Notes: generated from the sequence alone by a model not told the origin. Shown: positions 9,174 to 20,110, numbered from the stretch's first letter. The stretch: 64,000 bases of DNA from Streptomyces sp. NBC_00554 (GCF_041431135.1 NZ_CP107800.1:1-64000), one strand, 5' to 3'. Program-made: numbers and translations.

Positions 9174-9782
9174 TCACTCCTGGTTGGTGACGGTTCGTGT
9201 CGGTGTCGAGAGGGTGGCTGCCACGGTGCGGGCCGCTGCTGCTGTGAACTCGGGTGGCGGGTAGGGCGGTTGACCGGGTGTCAGGGCTGCCAGTGCGGCG
9301 TGGTGGAAGCAGATGCCGAGGAGGAGGGTGGCTGCGGTGGGTATGTCGGCGTCCGGGGGGATCTGTTCGCGTTCGCGCAGGCGGGTCAGGCTGCGGGTCA
9401 CGGCCGGCAGGAGGTGGTGCGGCGCTGTTCGCTGGGCGGGGAGCAGGGTGGGGTCTGCGAGGAGGGCGCCGAGCAGGGGCATTAATTGCCGGTAGTAGGT
9501 GAGGAGTTGGGCGATCAGATGGGCGCAGTAGGCTTCTGCGTCCTCGTCCATGTCGGTGTTGTTGGGCAGTAAGTGCGTTGGGGTGGGGAGGCGTTCGGCG
9601 AAGAGGCAGGCGAGGAGGTCTGCTTTGTCGGTGAAGTGTTTGTAGAGGGCGGCTTCGGAGCAGTGGGCGGTGGCTGCGATGGCCTTGGTGGTGGTTTTGG
9701 TGAGGCCGGTGGTGGTCAGCAGGTGGAGGGTGGCGTCCAGGATGCGGGTGCGCGTCGGGCGGCCCGGGGCTGTAGTGGGCAC
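9174..9782 (-). CDS. TetR/AcrR family repressor
   Basis: 202 residues. The N-terminal HTH is typical: RTRILDATLHLLTTTGLTKT, TTKAIAATAHCSEAALYKHF and TDKADLLACLF. The C-terminal 130 residues form the helical ligand domain. Its gene overlaps functionally with the DUF1772 gene (3-base gap), so it probably controls itself and the DUF1772 gene in response to a small hydrophobic ligand, perhaps the pathway product. Confidence 0.85.
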   Translation of the reverse strand: MPTTAPGRPTRTRILDATLHLLTTTGLTKTTTKAIAATAHCSEAALYKHFTDKADLLACLFAERLPTPTHLLPNNTDMDEDAEAYCAHLIAQLLTYYRQLMPLLGALLADPTLLPAQRTAPHHLLPAVTRSLTRLREREQIPPDADIPTAATLLLGICFHHAALAALTPGQPPYPPPEFTAAAARTVAATLSTPTRTVTNQE

Positions 9783-9894
9783 TCACTCACCCTTTCGCAG
9801 TCGTGTGCGAGTTGTAGGAGTGGCGGCGGGCCGGGGGGTGTGTGCGGTGACGCGCGGCGTCCGGGTTGGCGCTTTGCGTCACCCTACACAGGGT

Positions 9895-10386
9895 TCAGTG
9901 AGCGGTTTTGGCGAGCGGTGCCTGGCCTGACTGCCATACGAGGTCGAAGACGAAGCGGTGGATGCGCCAGCCGTGCGGAGTGCGGCGTGCTTCGGCCTCG
10001 TAGTGGCCGCCGATGTCGAAGTGCCCTGCGGGCTCGTCGGCTTGGGTGACGTGTACGGCCATGAGGTGGGCGCGTACGCGGGCGTGGTTGCCGTCGGGGT
10101 CGAGGTCGACGGTGTGGTTTGCGCTGATGTGGTGGGTGCGGGCGAAGTTCGTGCGGGCCATCTGCTGGAATGCGGCGAGTCCGTCGATGCCCTTGAACTC
10201 GCCGAAGGGGAAGGTGAGATGGACGTCGTCGGTGAAGATCGAGTCGAGCCAGGTGTCGTGGGCGCGGTCCTTGTCGAGGTGCAGGACGTAGCGGTCGCAC
10301 AGCTGGGTCACCTCGAGGCGGTCGTTGAGGAGCCTCAGTTGGCGGTGGAGGTTTTCCAAGCCGGATTCGTCCTGGGGTGTGGGCAT
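9895..10386 (-). CDS. SnoaL-like / NTF2-fold protein
   Basis: 163 residues. An N-terminal helix leads to TQLCDRYVLHLDKDRAHDTW and the strand LTFPFGEFKGIDGLAAFQQM, then ANHTVDLDPDGNHARVRAHL and a C-terminal strand with FDIGGHYEAEARRT and GWRIHRFVFD. This is the cone-shaped SnoaL_4 / NTF2 layout used by polyketide cyclases, hydroxylases and many uncharacterised proteins. GAAAGG precedes the ATG at 10386. It follows the carboxylase genes on the same strand and may be a ring-forming or tailoring enzyme; the exact reaction cannot be read from sequence. Confidence 0.7.
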   Translation of the reverse strand: MPTPQDESGLENLHRQLRLLNDRLEVTQLCDRYVLHLDKDRAHDTWLDSIFTDDVHLTFPFGEFKGIDGLAAFQQMARTNFARTHHISANHTVDLDPDGNHARVRAHLMAVHVTQADEPAGHFDIGGHYEAEARRTPHGWRIHRFVFDLVWQSGQAPLAKTAH

Positions 10387-10428
10387 CTTCGTGCCTTTCT
10401 CGAGTGCGGGTGTAGTGCTTGTCGAGGG

Positions 10429-10662
10429 TCAGGCCGCGCGCTGGAACTGGATGCTGCGCCAGGCTCGGGGCTGGAAGGGGGTGGGCTGTTGCCTGTGCCA
10501 GCGGGCCGGGGTGGGTGGTCGGCGGGTTTCGGTGGTGCGGGTGGTGTGGGTGGTGGTGAGGCGCTGGTGCAGGACGGCGATGACGGCGGCGAGTTCCTCG
10601 GGGGTGGGGTTGCCGCGTTCGATCTTCAGCTCGAGGGCGGGGGCGGGGTGTGGGGTGGTCAT
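10429..10662 (-). CDS. Acyl-CoA carboxylase epsilon subunit
   Basis: 77 residues; ALELKIERGNPTPEELAAVI is the signature start of the actinobacterial AccE/PccE small subunit, and the Trp/Arg-rich C-terminus (ARWHRQQPTPFQPRAWR) fits its usual end. It starts 10 bases after the carboxyltransferase stop. The subunit binds and activates the beta-subunit dodecamer. Here it presumably completes a dedicated malonyl-CoA-forming enzyme, sharing the biotinylated alpha subunit encoded elsewhere in the genome. Confidence 0.8.
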   Translation of the reverse strand: MTTPHPAPALELKIERGNPTPEELAAVIAVLHQRLTTTHTTRTTETRRPPTPARWHRQQPTPFQPRAWRSIQFQRAA

Positions 10663-10672
10663 GGCCGGCCTC

Positions 10673-12276
<1,604 letters not shown>

Positions 12277-12277
<1 letters not shown>

Positions 12278-13077
12278 CACTCCTCCCAGTTCGGGCAGAC
12301 GTGCTGCTCGGCGGCGATCCGTTCGGTGGCGTCGTCGGTGTAGAGGCACTCGGTGGGCAGTCGCCGGGCGGTGATGTCGAGCGGTGGGGCGTCGGCGGGG
12401 GCGGCAACCGCGAGGGCGGCGACGTGTTCGGGGCAGCTGGGTACGGTCTGCACCCGCCAGCCCCTGGGGCGGGCGGGTGCGTCGGGTCCGGTGCGTTCGC
12501 CGAGGTAGTCGCAGTGCAGTTCACGGCCAAGGCCCGTGCCCAGGCCTTTGAAGTAGGCCTCTTTGCGGGTCCACAGCCGGCCGAAGGCGCGGGGCCGTTC
12601 GGTTTCCGGCAGGGCGTTGAGTTCCTGCTGTTCGGCGGGGTGCATTTCGGGCAGGCACAGGTGGGCGGTCTGGAGGGTCGGTACGCGTTGTACGTCCACG
12701 CCGAGGGGGGCGGCCGCGATGCTGATGAGGGCGATGCCGTGGCTGTGGGAGAGGGAGAAGTGCAGCGGGGTGCCGTGCAGGACGGGCCGGCCGTGCGGGC
12801 CGCCGCAGCAGGGGCAGGTGTCGCGGCCCAGGGGCAGTTGGGCGGGCGGGATGTCCGTGTAGGCGGTGAGCAGCCGGCGCAGGGCGATGTGCGCCATGAG
12901 GTAGGTGAGGCGGTCCAGGGGGCGTACGAAGGCGGCTGCCCGTTCCCGTTCTCGGTCATCGAGTTCGCTGGTGACCATCCGTTCGGGGTGGTCGCCGGCC
13001 CATTGGCTGCCGATCACCCACAGGTGCACGCGGCCCGTCCCGACCGGGAGGCGGGCCGCGGTGTGCGGTGCGCTCAT
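12277..13077 (-). CDS. Sfp-type 4'-phosphopantetheinyl transferase
   Basis: 266 residues. The motifs are clear: HFSLSHSHGIALISIA with LGVDVQ (magnesium-binding), and RLWTRKEAYFKGLGTGLGRE. It moves phosphopantetheine from CoA to a conserved Ser of a carrier protein. The N-terminal half, WVIGSQWAGDHPERMVTSEL onward, matches the usual duplicated fold; a Cys pair (CPCCGG) is an extra. Its ATG overlaps the stop of the upstream carrier-protein gene by four bases (ATGA), so the two are made together and that carrier is the obvious substrate. The type II ACP of this cluster may be another. Confidence 0.9.
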
Positions 13078-13421
13078 CGCGTCATGCCGTAGGCGGCGGG
13101 TGCGGGTTCGGTCACCGACTGGGCGAGCAGTGCGGCGATCTCGCTGACGGTGTCGTCGCGCAGCAGGTCGTGGGTCTTGATGCGGACGTCGAGTTCCAGC
13201 TCGAGGCGGCGCTTGAGGCACAGGGCGAGCAGGGAGTCCACGCCGATGCCGCGCAGGGGCCGGTGGGGGTTGACCCGGTGGGCGGGCGGCACGTCGAGGA
13301 CGTGGCCCAGTTCGCGGCAGAGCCAGGACTCGATGATCCGGGTGCGGGTGTGGAGGTCCATGGCGCGCAGGGCGGACGGATCGGGTGGCGTTGCGAACAG
13401 CGAAGTGGTGGCGGGGTTCAT
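13074..13421 (-). CDS. Stand-alone acyl carrier protein (second ACP)
   Basis: 115 residues with the PP-binding motif GIGVDSLLALCLKRRLE around residue 60; the Ser is the modification site. The extended N-terminus (LHTRTRIIESWLCRELGHVL) and the sequence around the Ser look like a carrier from modular PKS or polyene-type systems rather than the type II ACP at 20924-21196. It is translationally coupled to the PPTase. It may carry a starter unit or a tailoring substrate loaded by the ligase at 62406-63992, but this pairing is inference. Confidence 0.8.
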   Translation of the reverse strand: MNPATTSLFATPPDPSALRAMDLHTRTRIIESWLCRELGHVLDVPPAHRVNPHRPLRGIGVDSLLALCLKRRLELELDVRIKTHDLLRDDTVSEIAALLAQSVTEPAPAAYGMTR

Positions 13422-13509
13422 GGACTTTGTCGCTTCCGTCGTGGGGCGCGGGGTGGTGCGGGCGGTCGGTGTCCTTTCGCGGGGGCGCGCCGGGGTGTGC
13501 CGGGGGTGG

Positions 13510-14409
13510 TCAGGCGGCTGCGGGCAGGGTGGTGCCGGCGACCGCGTGCCCGGCGAGGCATTCCTCCAGGAAGGCGAGGGCGCGCAGGTGGTAGGTGTGG
13601 GCGGTCCAGCCGAGGCTGATGTTGTGGCCGGCCTGCGGCTGGCGTTCCACGAGCACGCGTGGCGCGGCGGGGAGGAGTCCTGCCAGTTCGGTCAGGGCGT
13701 GTTCGTCGTGGCGCCACCACTTCTCGTACTCGGCGAAGGTGAAGCGGACGGGGACGCGGACGCGGGCGGCGACGCCGGCGAACCGGGCGGGCCAGGCCTG
13801 TACTTCGGCGCGTTCGCGGGCGGGCATGGGGGCGACGATGTCGGGGCAGGTGCGGAAGGTGTCGGGCGGGTACAGGCGCAGGGCGCCCCAGTTGTGCCTC
13901 CAGTGGCCCTGCCCCTGGGCCGAGGGCAGTTCGGTGGCGGGTACGGCGAGGCGGTGGCCGAGGCCGGAGATGTCCAGGCCCAGGAGCGGGACGGTGAAGC
14001 CGTCGGCGGCGCAGGTGAGGGCGAGTTTGCCGCCGTAGGAGTGGCCCAGGACGAACAGGCCTGCGCCCAGCGGGTGGGTGGCGGCGTAGTGGGTGAGGGC
14101 GGCCCGTATGCGGGCCGACTGTTCGGCGAGGGTCTGTCCCTGCGGGAGGTGTGCGGCTGAGGCGCCGTAGCCGGGGCGGTCCGGGGCGAGGACCGTGTAG
14201 CCGAGGCGGGCGCCGAGGGTGAGCAGGGACTGGCCGGGGTGGGCTCGGGCGTCGAAGTAGCCGGCGGTCATGCCGCCGCCGTGCAGGGCGAGGACGGTGG
14301 CGCGGGGTGTGCCGCCGGGCGGGGCGGAGAGCAGGCCCGACAGCGGGACGCCGGCGGCGTCCAGTGTGAGGGTCCTGGTCCCGCCCCGTGGTGGCGCGGC
14401 GGCTGTCAC
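13510..14409 (-). CDS. Alpha/beta hydrolase
   Basis: 299 residues from a GTG at 14409 whose last bases overlap the upstream TGA (GTGA). The fold is shown by VLALHGGGMTAGYF (oxyanion hole), YTVLAPDRPGYGAS, the nucleophile elbow FVLGHSYGGKLAL and a C-terminal QAGHNISLGW His. A typical Ser-Asp-His hydrolase. It is coupled to the FAD monooxygenase before it, so it may hydrolyse a lactone or ester made by that oxygenase, or release the polyketide. Substrate unknown. Confidence 0.85.
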   Translation of the reverse strand: MTAAAPPRGGTRTLTLDAAGVPLSGLLSAPPGGTPRATVLALHGGGMTAGYFDARAHPGQSLLTLGARLGYTVLAPDRPGYGASAAHLPQGQTLAEQSARIRAALTHYAATHPLGAGLFVLGHSYGGKLALTCAADGFTVPLLGLDISGLGHRLAVPATELPSAQGQGHWRHNWGALRLYPPDTFRTCPDIVAPMPARERAEVQAWPARFAGVAARVRVPVRFTFAEYEKWWRHDEHALTELAGLLPAAPRVLVERQPQAGHNISLGWTAHTYHLRALAFLEECLAGHAVAGTTLPAAA

Positions 14410-15959
14410 GTGGGGCTTCCTGCCGTGGTGGCGGCCCGGCCGGCCGTACCGGCGGTGTTGTCGGTGCCGGCGGTGTTGTTGGGGTTGTTGGGGTTTCCGA
14501 ACCAGCGCAGCAGCGCGGCGCGCAGGTCCCCGGGGTCCGCCTCCGTACCGGCGCCGGCGGCCCAGCACACGTATCCGTCGGGGCGGACCAGCAGCGCGGT
14601 GGTGGCCGACAGGACCCCTTCGCTCTCCTCGGGCCGTACGGTCGCCGTGTCGACCTGGTCCTGCCAGGGTGCGGCCGCCGCCCGCAGTTCGGCGTTCTCG
14701 CCGAGGTCCAGGAGCAGTCCGCGGGCCGGGTGCAGGAGTTCCATCGTGCTGGTGGGGCCCGTGGCGGCGGTGAGGGTGCGCGGCGGGAGGCGGCGGCCCA
14801 GCAGCGGGTGGCTGCCGGGGCCGACGTCGTAGCGGACGTCCAGGCCGGAGACCAGGCCGGCGAGGTGGCGTTTGACGTCGTCGTACTGGATGAGCTCGCC
14901 CATCAGCTCGCGCAGGGGGCCCATCTCGGGTCCGCCGACGAACAGCATGCCCTGGGCGTGGGTGTTCATCAGGAGCCGCTTTCCGGCGGCGTGCCGCTCG
15001 GTGTGGTAGCTGTCGAGCAGGCCCGCCGGTGCGCGGCCGCGGACCTCGGCGGCGAGTTTCCAGCCGAGGTTGGCCGCATCCTGCACGCCGGTGCTCAGGC
15101 CCTGTCCGCCGGCCGGGAGATGGACGTGCGCGGCATCGCCCGCCAGCAGGATGCGGCCGCGCCGGTACTCGGTGACCTGGCGGGTGGCGTCGGTGAAGGA
15201 GCTGACCCAGTGCGCGGTGCCGGCGCTGATGTCCTCGCCCGTGATGTGCCGCCAGGCGTCGGCGACCTCGGCGAAGCCGACCGTGCGTTCGCGTTCCTGG
15301 CCGGGTACGGCGTCGGGCACCACGATGATGCGGTCGACGCCGTCGCCCAGCGGTGCGGCCATCACCATGCCGCCGGGCAGCCGCTCCCCCAGGAAACGCG
15401 GGCGCAGTTCGCAGCCGGCGACGTCGGCGAGGTACATGGTGCGGGTGGCGTCGGTGCCGGGGAAGGCGAAGCCGGCCGCGCGGCGTACGGGGCTGCTGCC
15501 GCCGCCGCAGCCCACCAGGTAGGGGGCGCTCAGGCGCTGGACGCCCTGCGGGGTGGCGACGGTGATCTGGACGTGGTCGACCTGGTCGTCGAGTTCGAGG
15601 AACTCCCAGCCGCGCCGGATGTCGGCGCCGAGCCACAGGGCCCAGCGTTCCAGGACGTCCTCGGTGTGCGACTGCGGGATGCCGCGGGCACCGAAGTGGG
15701 CGTCCTCAAGGACGGTGTAGTCGAACTGCACGCCGCCGAAGTGGCCCAGCGCGGCCTTCTCCAGGCCGCCGAACCACGAAAGCAGGCCGCGCTGTTCGAA
15801 CACCTCCATGGCGCGTGCGGTGAATCCCAGGCCGCGGGACTGGCCGGTGGGCTGTTCGAGGCGCTCCACCACGATGACGTGGGCGCCGCCCAGGCGCAGT
15901 TCTCCGGCGAGCATCAGACCGGTCGGGCCGGCCCCGACCACGATCACGTCGGCGTCCAT
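14406..15959 (-). CDS. FAD-dependent aromatic monooxygenase (PheA/TetX-type), first copy
   Basis: 517 residues. The start is ATG at 15959, with AGGAGG five bases upstream. The N-terminal dinucleotide fold is VIVVGAGPTGLMLAGELRLG. The second FAD motif is GRILLAGDAAHVHLPAGGQG, and a thioredoxin-like C-terminal extension follows. This is the class A hydroxylase family common in type II PKS clusters (ring hydroxylation, quinone formation or Baeyer-Villiger cleavage). The C-terminus carries a low-complexity Asn/Pro/Thr tract (NPNNPNNTAGT) from short repeats at about 14455-14500. It forms an operon with the first halogenase and the hydrolase. Confidence 0.9.
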   Translation of the reverse strand: MDADVIVVGAGPTGLMLAGELRLGGAHVIVVERLEQPTGQSRGLGFTARAMEVFEQRGLLSWFGGLEKAALGHFGGVQFDYTVLEDAHFGARGIPQSHTEDVLERWALWLGADIRRGWEFLELDDQVDHVQITVATPQGVQRLSAPYLVGCGGGSSPVRRAAGFAFPGTDATRTMYLADVAGCELRPRFLGERLPGGMVMAAPLGDGVDRIIVVPDAVPGQERERTVGFAEVADAWRHITGEDISAGTAHWVSSFTDATRQVTEYRRGRILLAGDAAHVHLPAGGQGLSTGVQDAANLGWKLAAEVRGRAPAGLLDSYHTERHAAGKRLLMNTHAQGMLFVGGPEMGPLRELMGELIQYDDVKRHLAGLVSGLDVRYDVGPGSHPLLGRRLPPRTLTAATGPTSTMELLHPARGLLLDLGENAELRAAAAPWQDQVDTATVRPEESEGVLSATTALLVRPDGYVCWAAGAGTEADPGDLRAALLRWFGNPNNPNNTAGTDNTAGTAGRAATTAGSPT

Positions 15960-15990
15960 CGTTCCTCCTGTTCCCATCACTGGCCCCCGG

Positions 15991-17601
15991 TCAGCCGAAG
16001 AGCCGGGCGATGTGCTCGGGGGCCTTGGTGCGGCCCCACTGGAGGGCCTGGCCGAGCAGGTCGGGTGTTGCTTCGAAGCACGTGTTGTCCGGGTCGCCGA
16101 GGGCGAACGGCGCGGGCAGGAACGCGGCCTTGTCCAGTTCCTCGAAGAGCAGGGCGGCGGCCTCGGCCGGCTCCAGTCCGCCTGCCTCGACGGCCTGGCA
16201 GGTGGTGCGGGTGAGGGTGAGCAGGGCGTGGATGTCGGCGCCGACCGGGTCGGGCAGGCCGGGGGTGGTCCGGTTCTCCAGGTCCTTGAAGACCTGCTCG
16301 TCGCGGTTGTCCATGAAGGCGCGGTAGGCCCGCTCGACGGTCATCGTCGGCATGATGCTGGTCGCCTCCCACACCCGGGTGACGGCGTTCCACAGGTCGT
16401 AGTGGCCGAACCCGACGAAGGAGCTGTAGACGAGGTCGTCGTGGACGTCGTACAGGCCCTGCTGGAGGTCGTCGATGTAGGCGAAGTTCTCGGTGGACCA
16501 GTCGCCGGTGCGGGCGGCCTCGATCAGGCGCCAGGCCAGGGAGTTGACGACTTCGACGGTGTTGGTCAGGCCGCGGGAGTAGAGCGCGTCGATGAATCCG
16601 GCGGCGTGTGCGGTCAGGCAGTAGCGTTCGCCGACCGTGCTGGAGGAGGAGTACTGCAGGCGGCCGGTGCTCACCCAGGGGCGTACCGCGCGGGCGTGGG
16701 TGAACTGCTCGGCGATCTGCGGGAAGCGGGCGAGGAAGGTGTCGAACTCCTGCTGCGGGGACTGCCCCCCGTCCTTGGGGAAGACCCGCTCGTCCAGGGT
16801 GAGGCCGACGCTGCACAGCGGGCTGATCGCGCCGTCGTGGTTGTCGAAGGGGATCACCCACAGCCAGCCGCCGTCGAAGACGTGGTGCAGGGTGCCGTGG
16901 TGCCAGGGGCTGGGCTGCTTGTGCGCGGCCGCCGAGGGGGCGTCGTCGTAGGGGGTGACGCCGACCATGTGGGTGAACAGGGTGCGGGAGTGGTGGCGGG
17001 CGCGGGTGGGGTTCTCGCGCAGGTCGAAGGCGTCGGCGACGGGGGAACGGAAGCCGCTGCCGTCGACGAGGTATTCGGCCCGGTACTCGGCGCCGGCCTC
17101 CGAGCGCAGCAGCACCCCGTTGGTGCCGGTCTCGATGCCGGTGATGCGGGTGGCGAGCAGCGCCGTGGCGCCGTAGCGGACGGCGAGGTGGAACAGGTAG
17201 GCGTCGGTGTCCTGCCTGAAGAGGTGGCTCTCGGTGCGCTGCCACTCGGGGACGACCAGCTGGTTGATCTCCTGGGGGTTCTGGGGCAGGCCCTCGCGGT
17301 GGTAGACGAAGCCGAAGTTCTGCTTGCGGCCGCTCATCGGGGAGATCTTGTCCTGGATGCCGCGGAAGCTGGCCAGGTGCTCGATCTCGGGGACCTGGTA
17401 GCGCTCGGCGACGATGCGGGTCATGGCCGAGGTGTAGGGGATGGTGGACTCGCCGACGGCGAACCGGGGGTGGGTGCCGGCGTCGATGAGGAGGACCTTG
17501 ACGCCGTTGCGGGCGAGGACCGCGCCCAGCATGCCGCCGGCCATGCCCGCACCGAGGATGGCCACGTCGTAGCGCTCGTGCGCGTGGTCGTTGTTGTTCA
17601 T
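15991..17601 (-). CDS. FADH2-dependent halogenase, first copy
   Basis: 536 residues. GAGMAGGMLGAVLARNG is the FAD-binding GxGxxG and LWVIPFDN completes the halogenase-specific WxWxIP motif (GWLWVIP, near residue 250). FAVGEST and YRAEYLVDGSGFRSPV are also typical of phenol-type flavin halogenases. The enzyme needs FADH2 from a partner reductase, plausibly the one at 25227-25784. It lies between the two FAD monooxygenases with 4-base spacing to the upstream stop. It is a diverged paralogue of the protein at 31605-33299. Chlorine or bromine cannot be decided from sequence. Confidence 0.93.
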   Translation of the reverse strand: MNNNDHAHERYDVAILGAGMAGGMLGAVLARNGVKVLLIDAGTHPRFAVGESTIPYTSAMTRIVAERYQVPEIEHLASFRGIQDKISPMSGRKQNFGFVYHREGLPQNPQEINQLVVPEWQRTESHLFRQDTDAYLFHLAVRYGATALLATRITGIETGTNGVLLRSEAGAEYRAEYLVDGSGFRSPVADAFDLRENPTRARHHSRTLFTHMVGVTPYDDAPSAAAHKQPSPWHHGTLHHVFDGGWLWVIPFDNHDGAISPLCSVGLTLDERVFPKDGGQSPQQEFDTFLARFPQIAEQFTHARAVRPWVSTGRLQYSSSSTVGERYCLTAHAAGFIDALYSRGLTNTVEVVNSLAWRLIEAARTGDWSTENFAYIDDLQQGLYDVHDDLVYSSFVGFGHYDLWNAVTRVWEATSIMPTMTVERAYRAFMDNRDEQVFKDLENRTTPGLPDPVGADIHALLTLTRTTCQAVEAGGLEPAEAAALLFEELDKAAFLPAPFALGDPDNTCFEATPDLLGQALQWGRTKAPEHIARLFG

Positions 17602-17605
17602 TGGT

Positions 17606-19141
17606 TCACCCTTCGAGAGCGGAAGAGGACGGGACGAGGCGGTGGTCCGCCGCGGCGGTGGGGTGGGCTGCGGGCGGTCCGAACCAGTGGGTCAGGGCGG
17701 CTCGCAGGGGGGTGTCGCCGCCCTGGGTCCATACGACGTGGCCGTCGGGGCGGACCAGGACGGCACCGGCCCCGATGCCGGGGCCGGGGGTGGGGGCGGG
17801 GGTGGCCGCGACGGTGATGATGCGGTCCGACCAGGGTTCGGCGTCGCGGTGCAGGGCGGCCGTTTCGGGGTGCAGGGTCAGCAGCAGGGGGCGGCCGGAG
17901 CGGAGCAGTGCGGTGCTGGTGGCCCGCCTCTGGCGGACCATCAGGTCGACGTGGGGCAGGCGGGCGCCGAGCAGCGGGTGGCCGGCGCCGCCCTGGGTGT
18001 CGTAGCGGATGTCGAGGCCCGCGATCATGGCGGCGAGGTGGCCGCGGACCTTCGGCGAGGCGAGGAGTTCGGCGATCAGTGCGCGCGGTGAGCCGGCTTC
18101 GGCGCCGCCGAGGAGGAGCTGGGCCTGGACGGTGATGTTGGCGAGGACCCGGCGGCCGACCGCGTGCCGCTCGGTGTGGTAGGTGTCCAGGAGGGATTGG
18201 GGGGTGCGGCCGCGTACGGTCGCGGCCAGTTTCCAGCCGAGGTTGTGGGCGTCCTGCAGGCCGAGGTTGAGGGCCTGTCCGCCGATCGGCATCTGCCGGT
18301 GCGCGGCATCTCCCGCGAACAGGATCCGGCCGTGCCGGTAGCCGGTCAGCTGCCGGCAGGCGTCGCCGAAGGAGTTGACCCACAGCGGGGTGCCGGAGCT
18401 GATGTCCTCGCCCGTGACGCGCTGCCAGACCTCGCACACCTCGGCGAAGTCCGGCTCGGCGGTGCGTGTTGCGGCGTCGCGGCCGGACTCGTGCACCATG
18501 ACGCGGGTGACGCCGTCGCCGCGCCGTGCGGCCACCGCGAGGCCCCGCTCAAGGCGCTGAAAGCGCCGGCCGGGTACGTCGATGCCGGCGACGTCGGCGC
18601 GCAGCAGCTCGCGCCGCGCGTCCTGGCCGGGGAAGCCGGCATCGAGCAGGCGGCGCACGGTGGAGTCCTCGCCGTCGCAGCCCACCAGGTACCGGGCCCG
18701 TATCCGCACCGGGCCGTGCGGGCCGGCGGCCACCGCCTCCACCCCCTGCTCCGAGGTGCGCAGGGCGCGCAGGGTGTGGTGCCGGGTGAGGCGTGCGCCC
18801 AGGGACTGCGCCCAGTCCTGCAGGACGCGCTCGGTCTCGGTCTGCGGCACCTTCCACTGCCCGAAGTGGGCGCTGGGCAGGGTCAGGTCCAGTGCGATGC
18901 CGCCGAAGTGCCCGCGGACCTCCCGCGGCGGGCTGCCGAAGGCGGGGAGCAGGCCCCGGCTGTCGAGGATCTCCATGGTGCGGGCGTGCAGGGTCGAGGC
19001 CCTCGACTCGGTGGTCGGGGCCCCGCGTGTCTCCAGGACGAGCACGTCGGCGCCGCCGAGGCGGAGTTCGGCGGCGAGCATCAGCCCGACCGGTCCCGCG
19101 CCCACGACGACGACCTCGGTCTCCAGCTGCTCGGCCGTCAT
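17606..19141 (-). CDS. FAD-dependent aromatic monooxygenase, second copy
   Basis: 511 residues; VVVVGAGPVGLMLAAELRLG at the N-terminus and GRILFAGDAAHRQMPIGGQA around residue 285 are the two FAD motifs, with the usual C-terminal domain (RPDGHVVWTQGG). It starts 2 bases after the aromatase/cyclase stop and ends 4 bases before the first halogenase, so it belongs to the ACP-ketoreductase-aromatase operon. A likely ring hydroxylase acting soon after cyclisation. It is a paralogue of the enzyme at 14406-15959. Confidence 0.9.
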   Translation of the reverse strand: MTAEQLETEVVVVGAGPVGLMLAAELRLGGADVLVLETRGAPTTESRASTLHARTMEILDSRGLLPAFGSPPREVRGHFGGIALDLTLPSAHFGQWKVPQTETERVLQDWAQSLGARLTRHHTLRALRTSEQGVEAVAAGPHGPVRIRARYLVGCDGEDSTVRRLLDAGFPGQDARRELLRADVAGIDVPGRRFQRLERGLAVAARRGDGVTRVMVHESGRDAATRTAEPDFAEVCEVWQRVTGEDISSGTPLWVNSFGDACRQLTGYRHGRILFAGDAAHRQMPIGGQALNLGLQDAHNLGWKLAATVRGRTPQSLLDTYHTERHAVGRRVLANITVQAQLLLGGAEAGSPRALIAELLASPKVRGHLAAMIAGLDIRYDTQGGAGHPLLGARLPHVDLMVRQRRATSTALLRSGRPLLLTLHPETAALHRDAEPWSDRIITVAATPAPTPGPGIGAGAVLVRPDGHVVWTQGGDTPLRAALTHWFGPPAAHPTAAADHRLVPSSSALEG

Positions 19142-19143
19142 GA

Positions 19144-20082
19144 TCAGCGCCGGTTCTCGGCGTGGTCCTTGGCGTGGCCCAGGGTGGCGCGGCTGTTGGT
19201 GCTCAGCGCGCCGTGCACGTACTCCCTGGCGTCCGCGACCGTGGCGTCCTCGCCCAGGATCCGGGCGATGTTCGCGGTGTTGAGGACCACCGTGTGCTGC
19301 GAGGACGCGGTGCTCGTGCCGTCGGCGTTCTCGGTGAACGTCCAGTAGCCGGTGTGCAGCGTCATCAGCGCGGGCAGCGTGATCTGCTTGTAAGCGATCC
19401 TGTGGTGCGGGAACGCCACCCGGTAGGACTTGGTGGTGTGCGTGGAGCCGTCCTTGGCGCGGGTGTCCATCTCCAGCACCTGCAGGCCGGGGGCGGGCTC
19501 CTCGAAGCGGACGGTCGCCACGTGCGGCAGCCGCTCGGGCCACAGGCCGGCCTCGTTGACGAAGTCGTAGGCGTCCTTGGCCGATCCGGCGATCGTGACC
19601 GAGTCCTCGAAGGAGAACGTCACATCCCTTGCGGCGTGGGCGAGTTCGACGTTGGACTTGAGCGCGGCCAGCTCGGAGCGCGAGTTGCCGTCGACGGCCT
19701 TCTCGATCCAGGCCAGGCTCTCGGCGTCGTCGTCGATCGCCCGGTAGTCGTGCAGCAGCCGCACCCGGCAGGCGGTGTCGGTGAGCGGCTCGATGATCCA
19801 GGTGCCGCCCATCGCGGCGACCGGCGGTGCGGAGACCTCCTGACGGAAGGTGATCTTGAGGGTGGCGGCGTCCAGGGTGCGGCGCGAGGTCCAGTTCTTC
19901 GGCTCGCCGTTGGCGGTGGCCCAGATCCGGATGCGCTCGGTGTCGCCGTCCTGCTCGACCTGGTCGACGTAGAGGGTGGGCGGGAAGATCCGCGGCCAGT
20001 TCTCCACCTCGGCGATCAGGCGGTAGACGGCCGTTGCGGGGGCGTCGACGTCGACGGTGTGCTCGACCTCGCGGAGCGTCAT
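19144..20082 (-). CDS. Bifunctional aromatase/cyclase (two SRPBCC domains)
   Basis: 312 residues with two START-like domains. The first starts EVEHTVDVDAPATAVYRLIA and ENWPRIFPPTLYVDQV. The second starts DVTFSFEDSVTIAGSAKDAY and EAGLWPERLPHVATV. This is the didomain type (ActVII/TcmN-related) that directs first-ring closure and aromatisation of reduced type II polyketides. Pairing with the ketoreductase just upstream supports a C9-reduced nascent chain, folded C7-C12. GGGAG precedes the ATG. Confidence 0.92.
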   Translation of the reverse strand: MTLREVEHTVDVDAPATAVYRLIAEVENWPRIFPPTLYVDQVEQDGDTERIRIWATANGEPKNWTSRRTLDAATLKITFRQEVSAPPVAAMGGTWIIEPLTDTACRVRLLHDYRAIDDDAESLAWIEKAVDGNSRSELAALKSNVELAHAARDVTFSFEDSVTIAGSAKDAYDFVNEAGLWPERLPHVATVRFEEPAPGLQVLEMDTRAKDGSTHTTKSYRVAFPHHRIAYKQITLPALMTLHTGYWTFTENADGTSTASSQHTVVLNTANIARILGEDATVADAREYVHGALSTNSRATLGHAKDHAENRR

Positions 20083-20110
20083 GGCTGAACTCCCTTTCAG
20101 GGGCGGGGTG

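Noticed and set aside
8412..9485. Long plus-strand frame across the DUF1772 and TetR genes
   Set aside because: Gly/Arg-rich, no ribosome site, and the minus strand encodes two clear families there.
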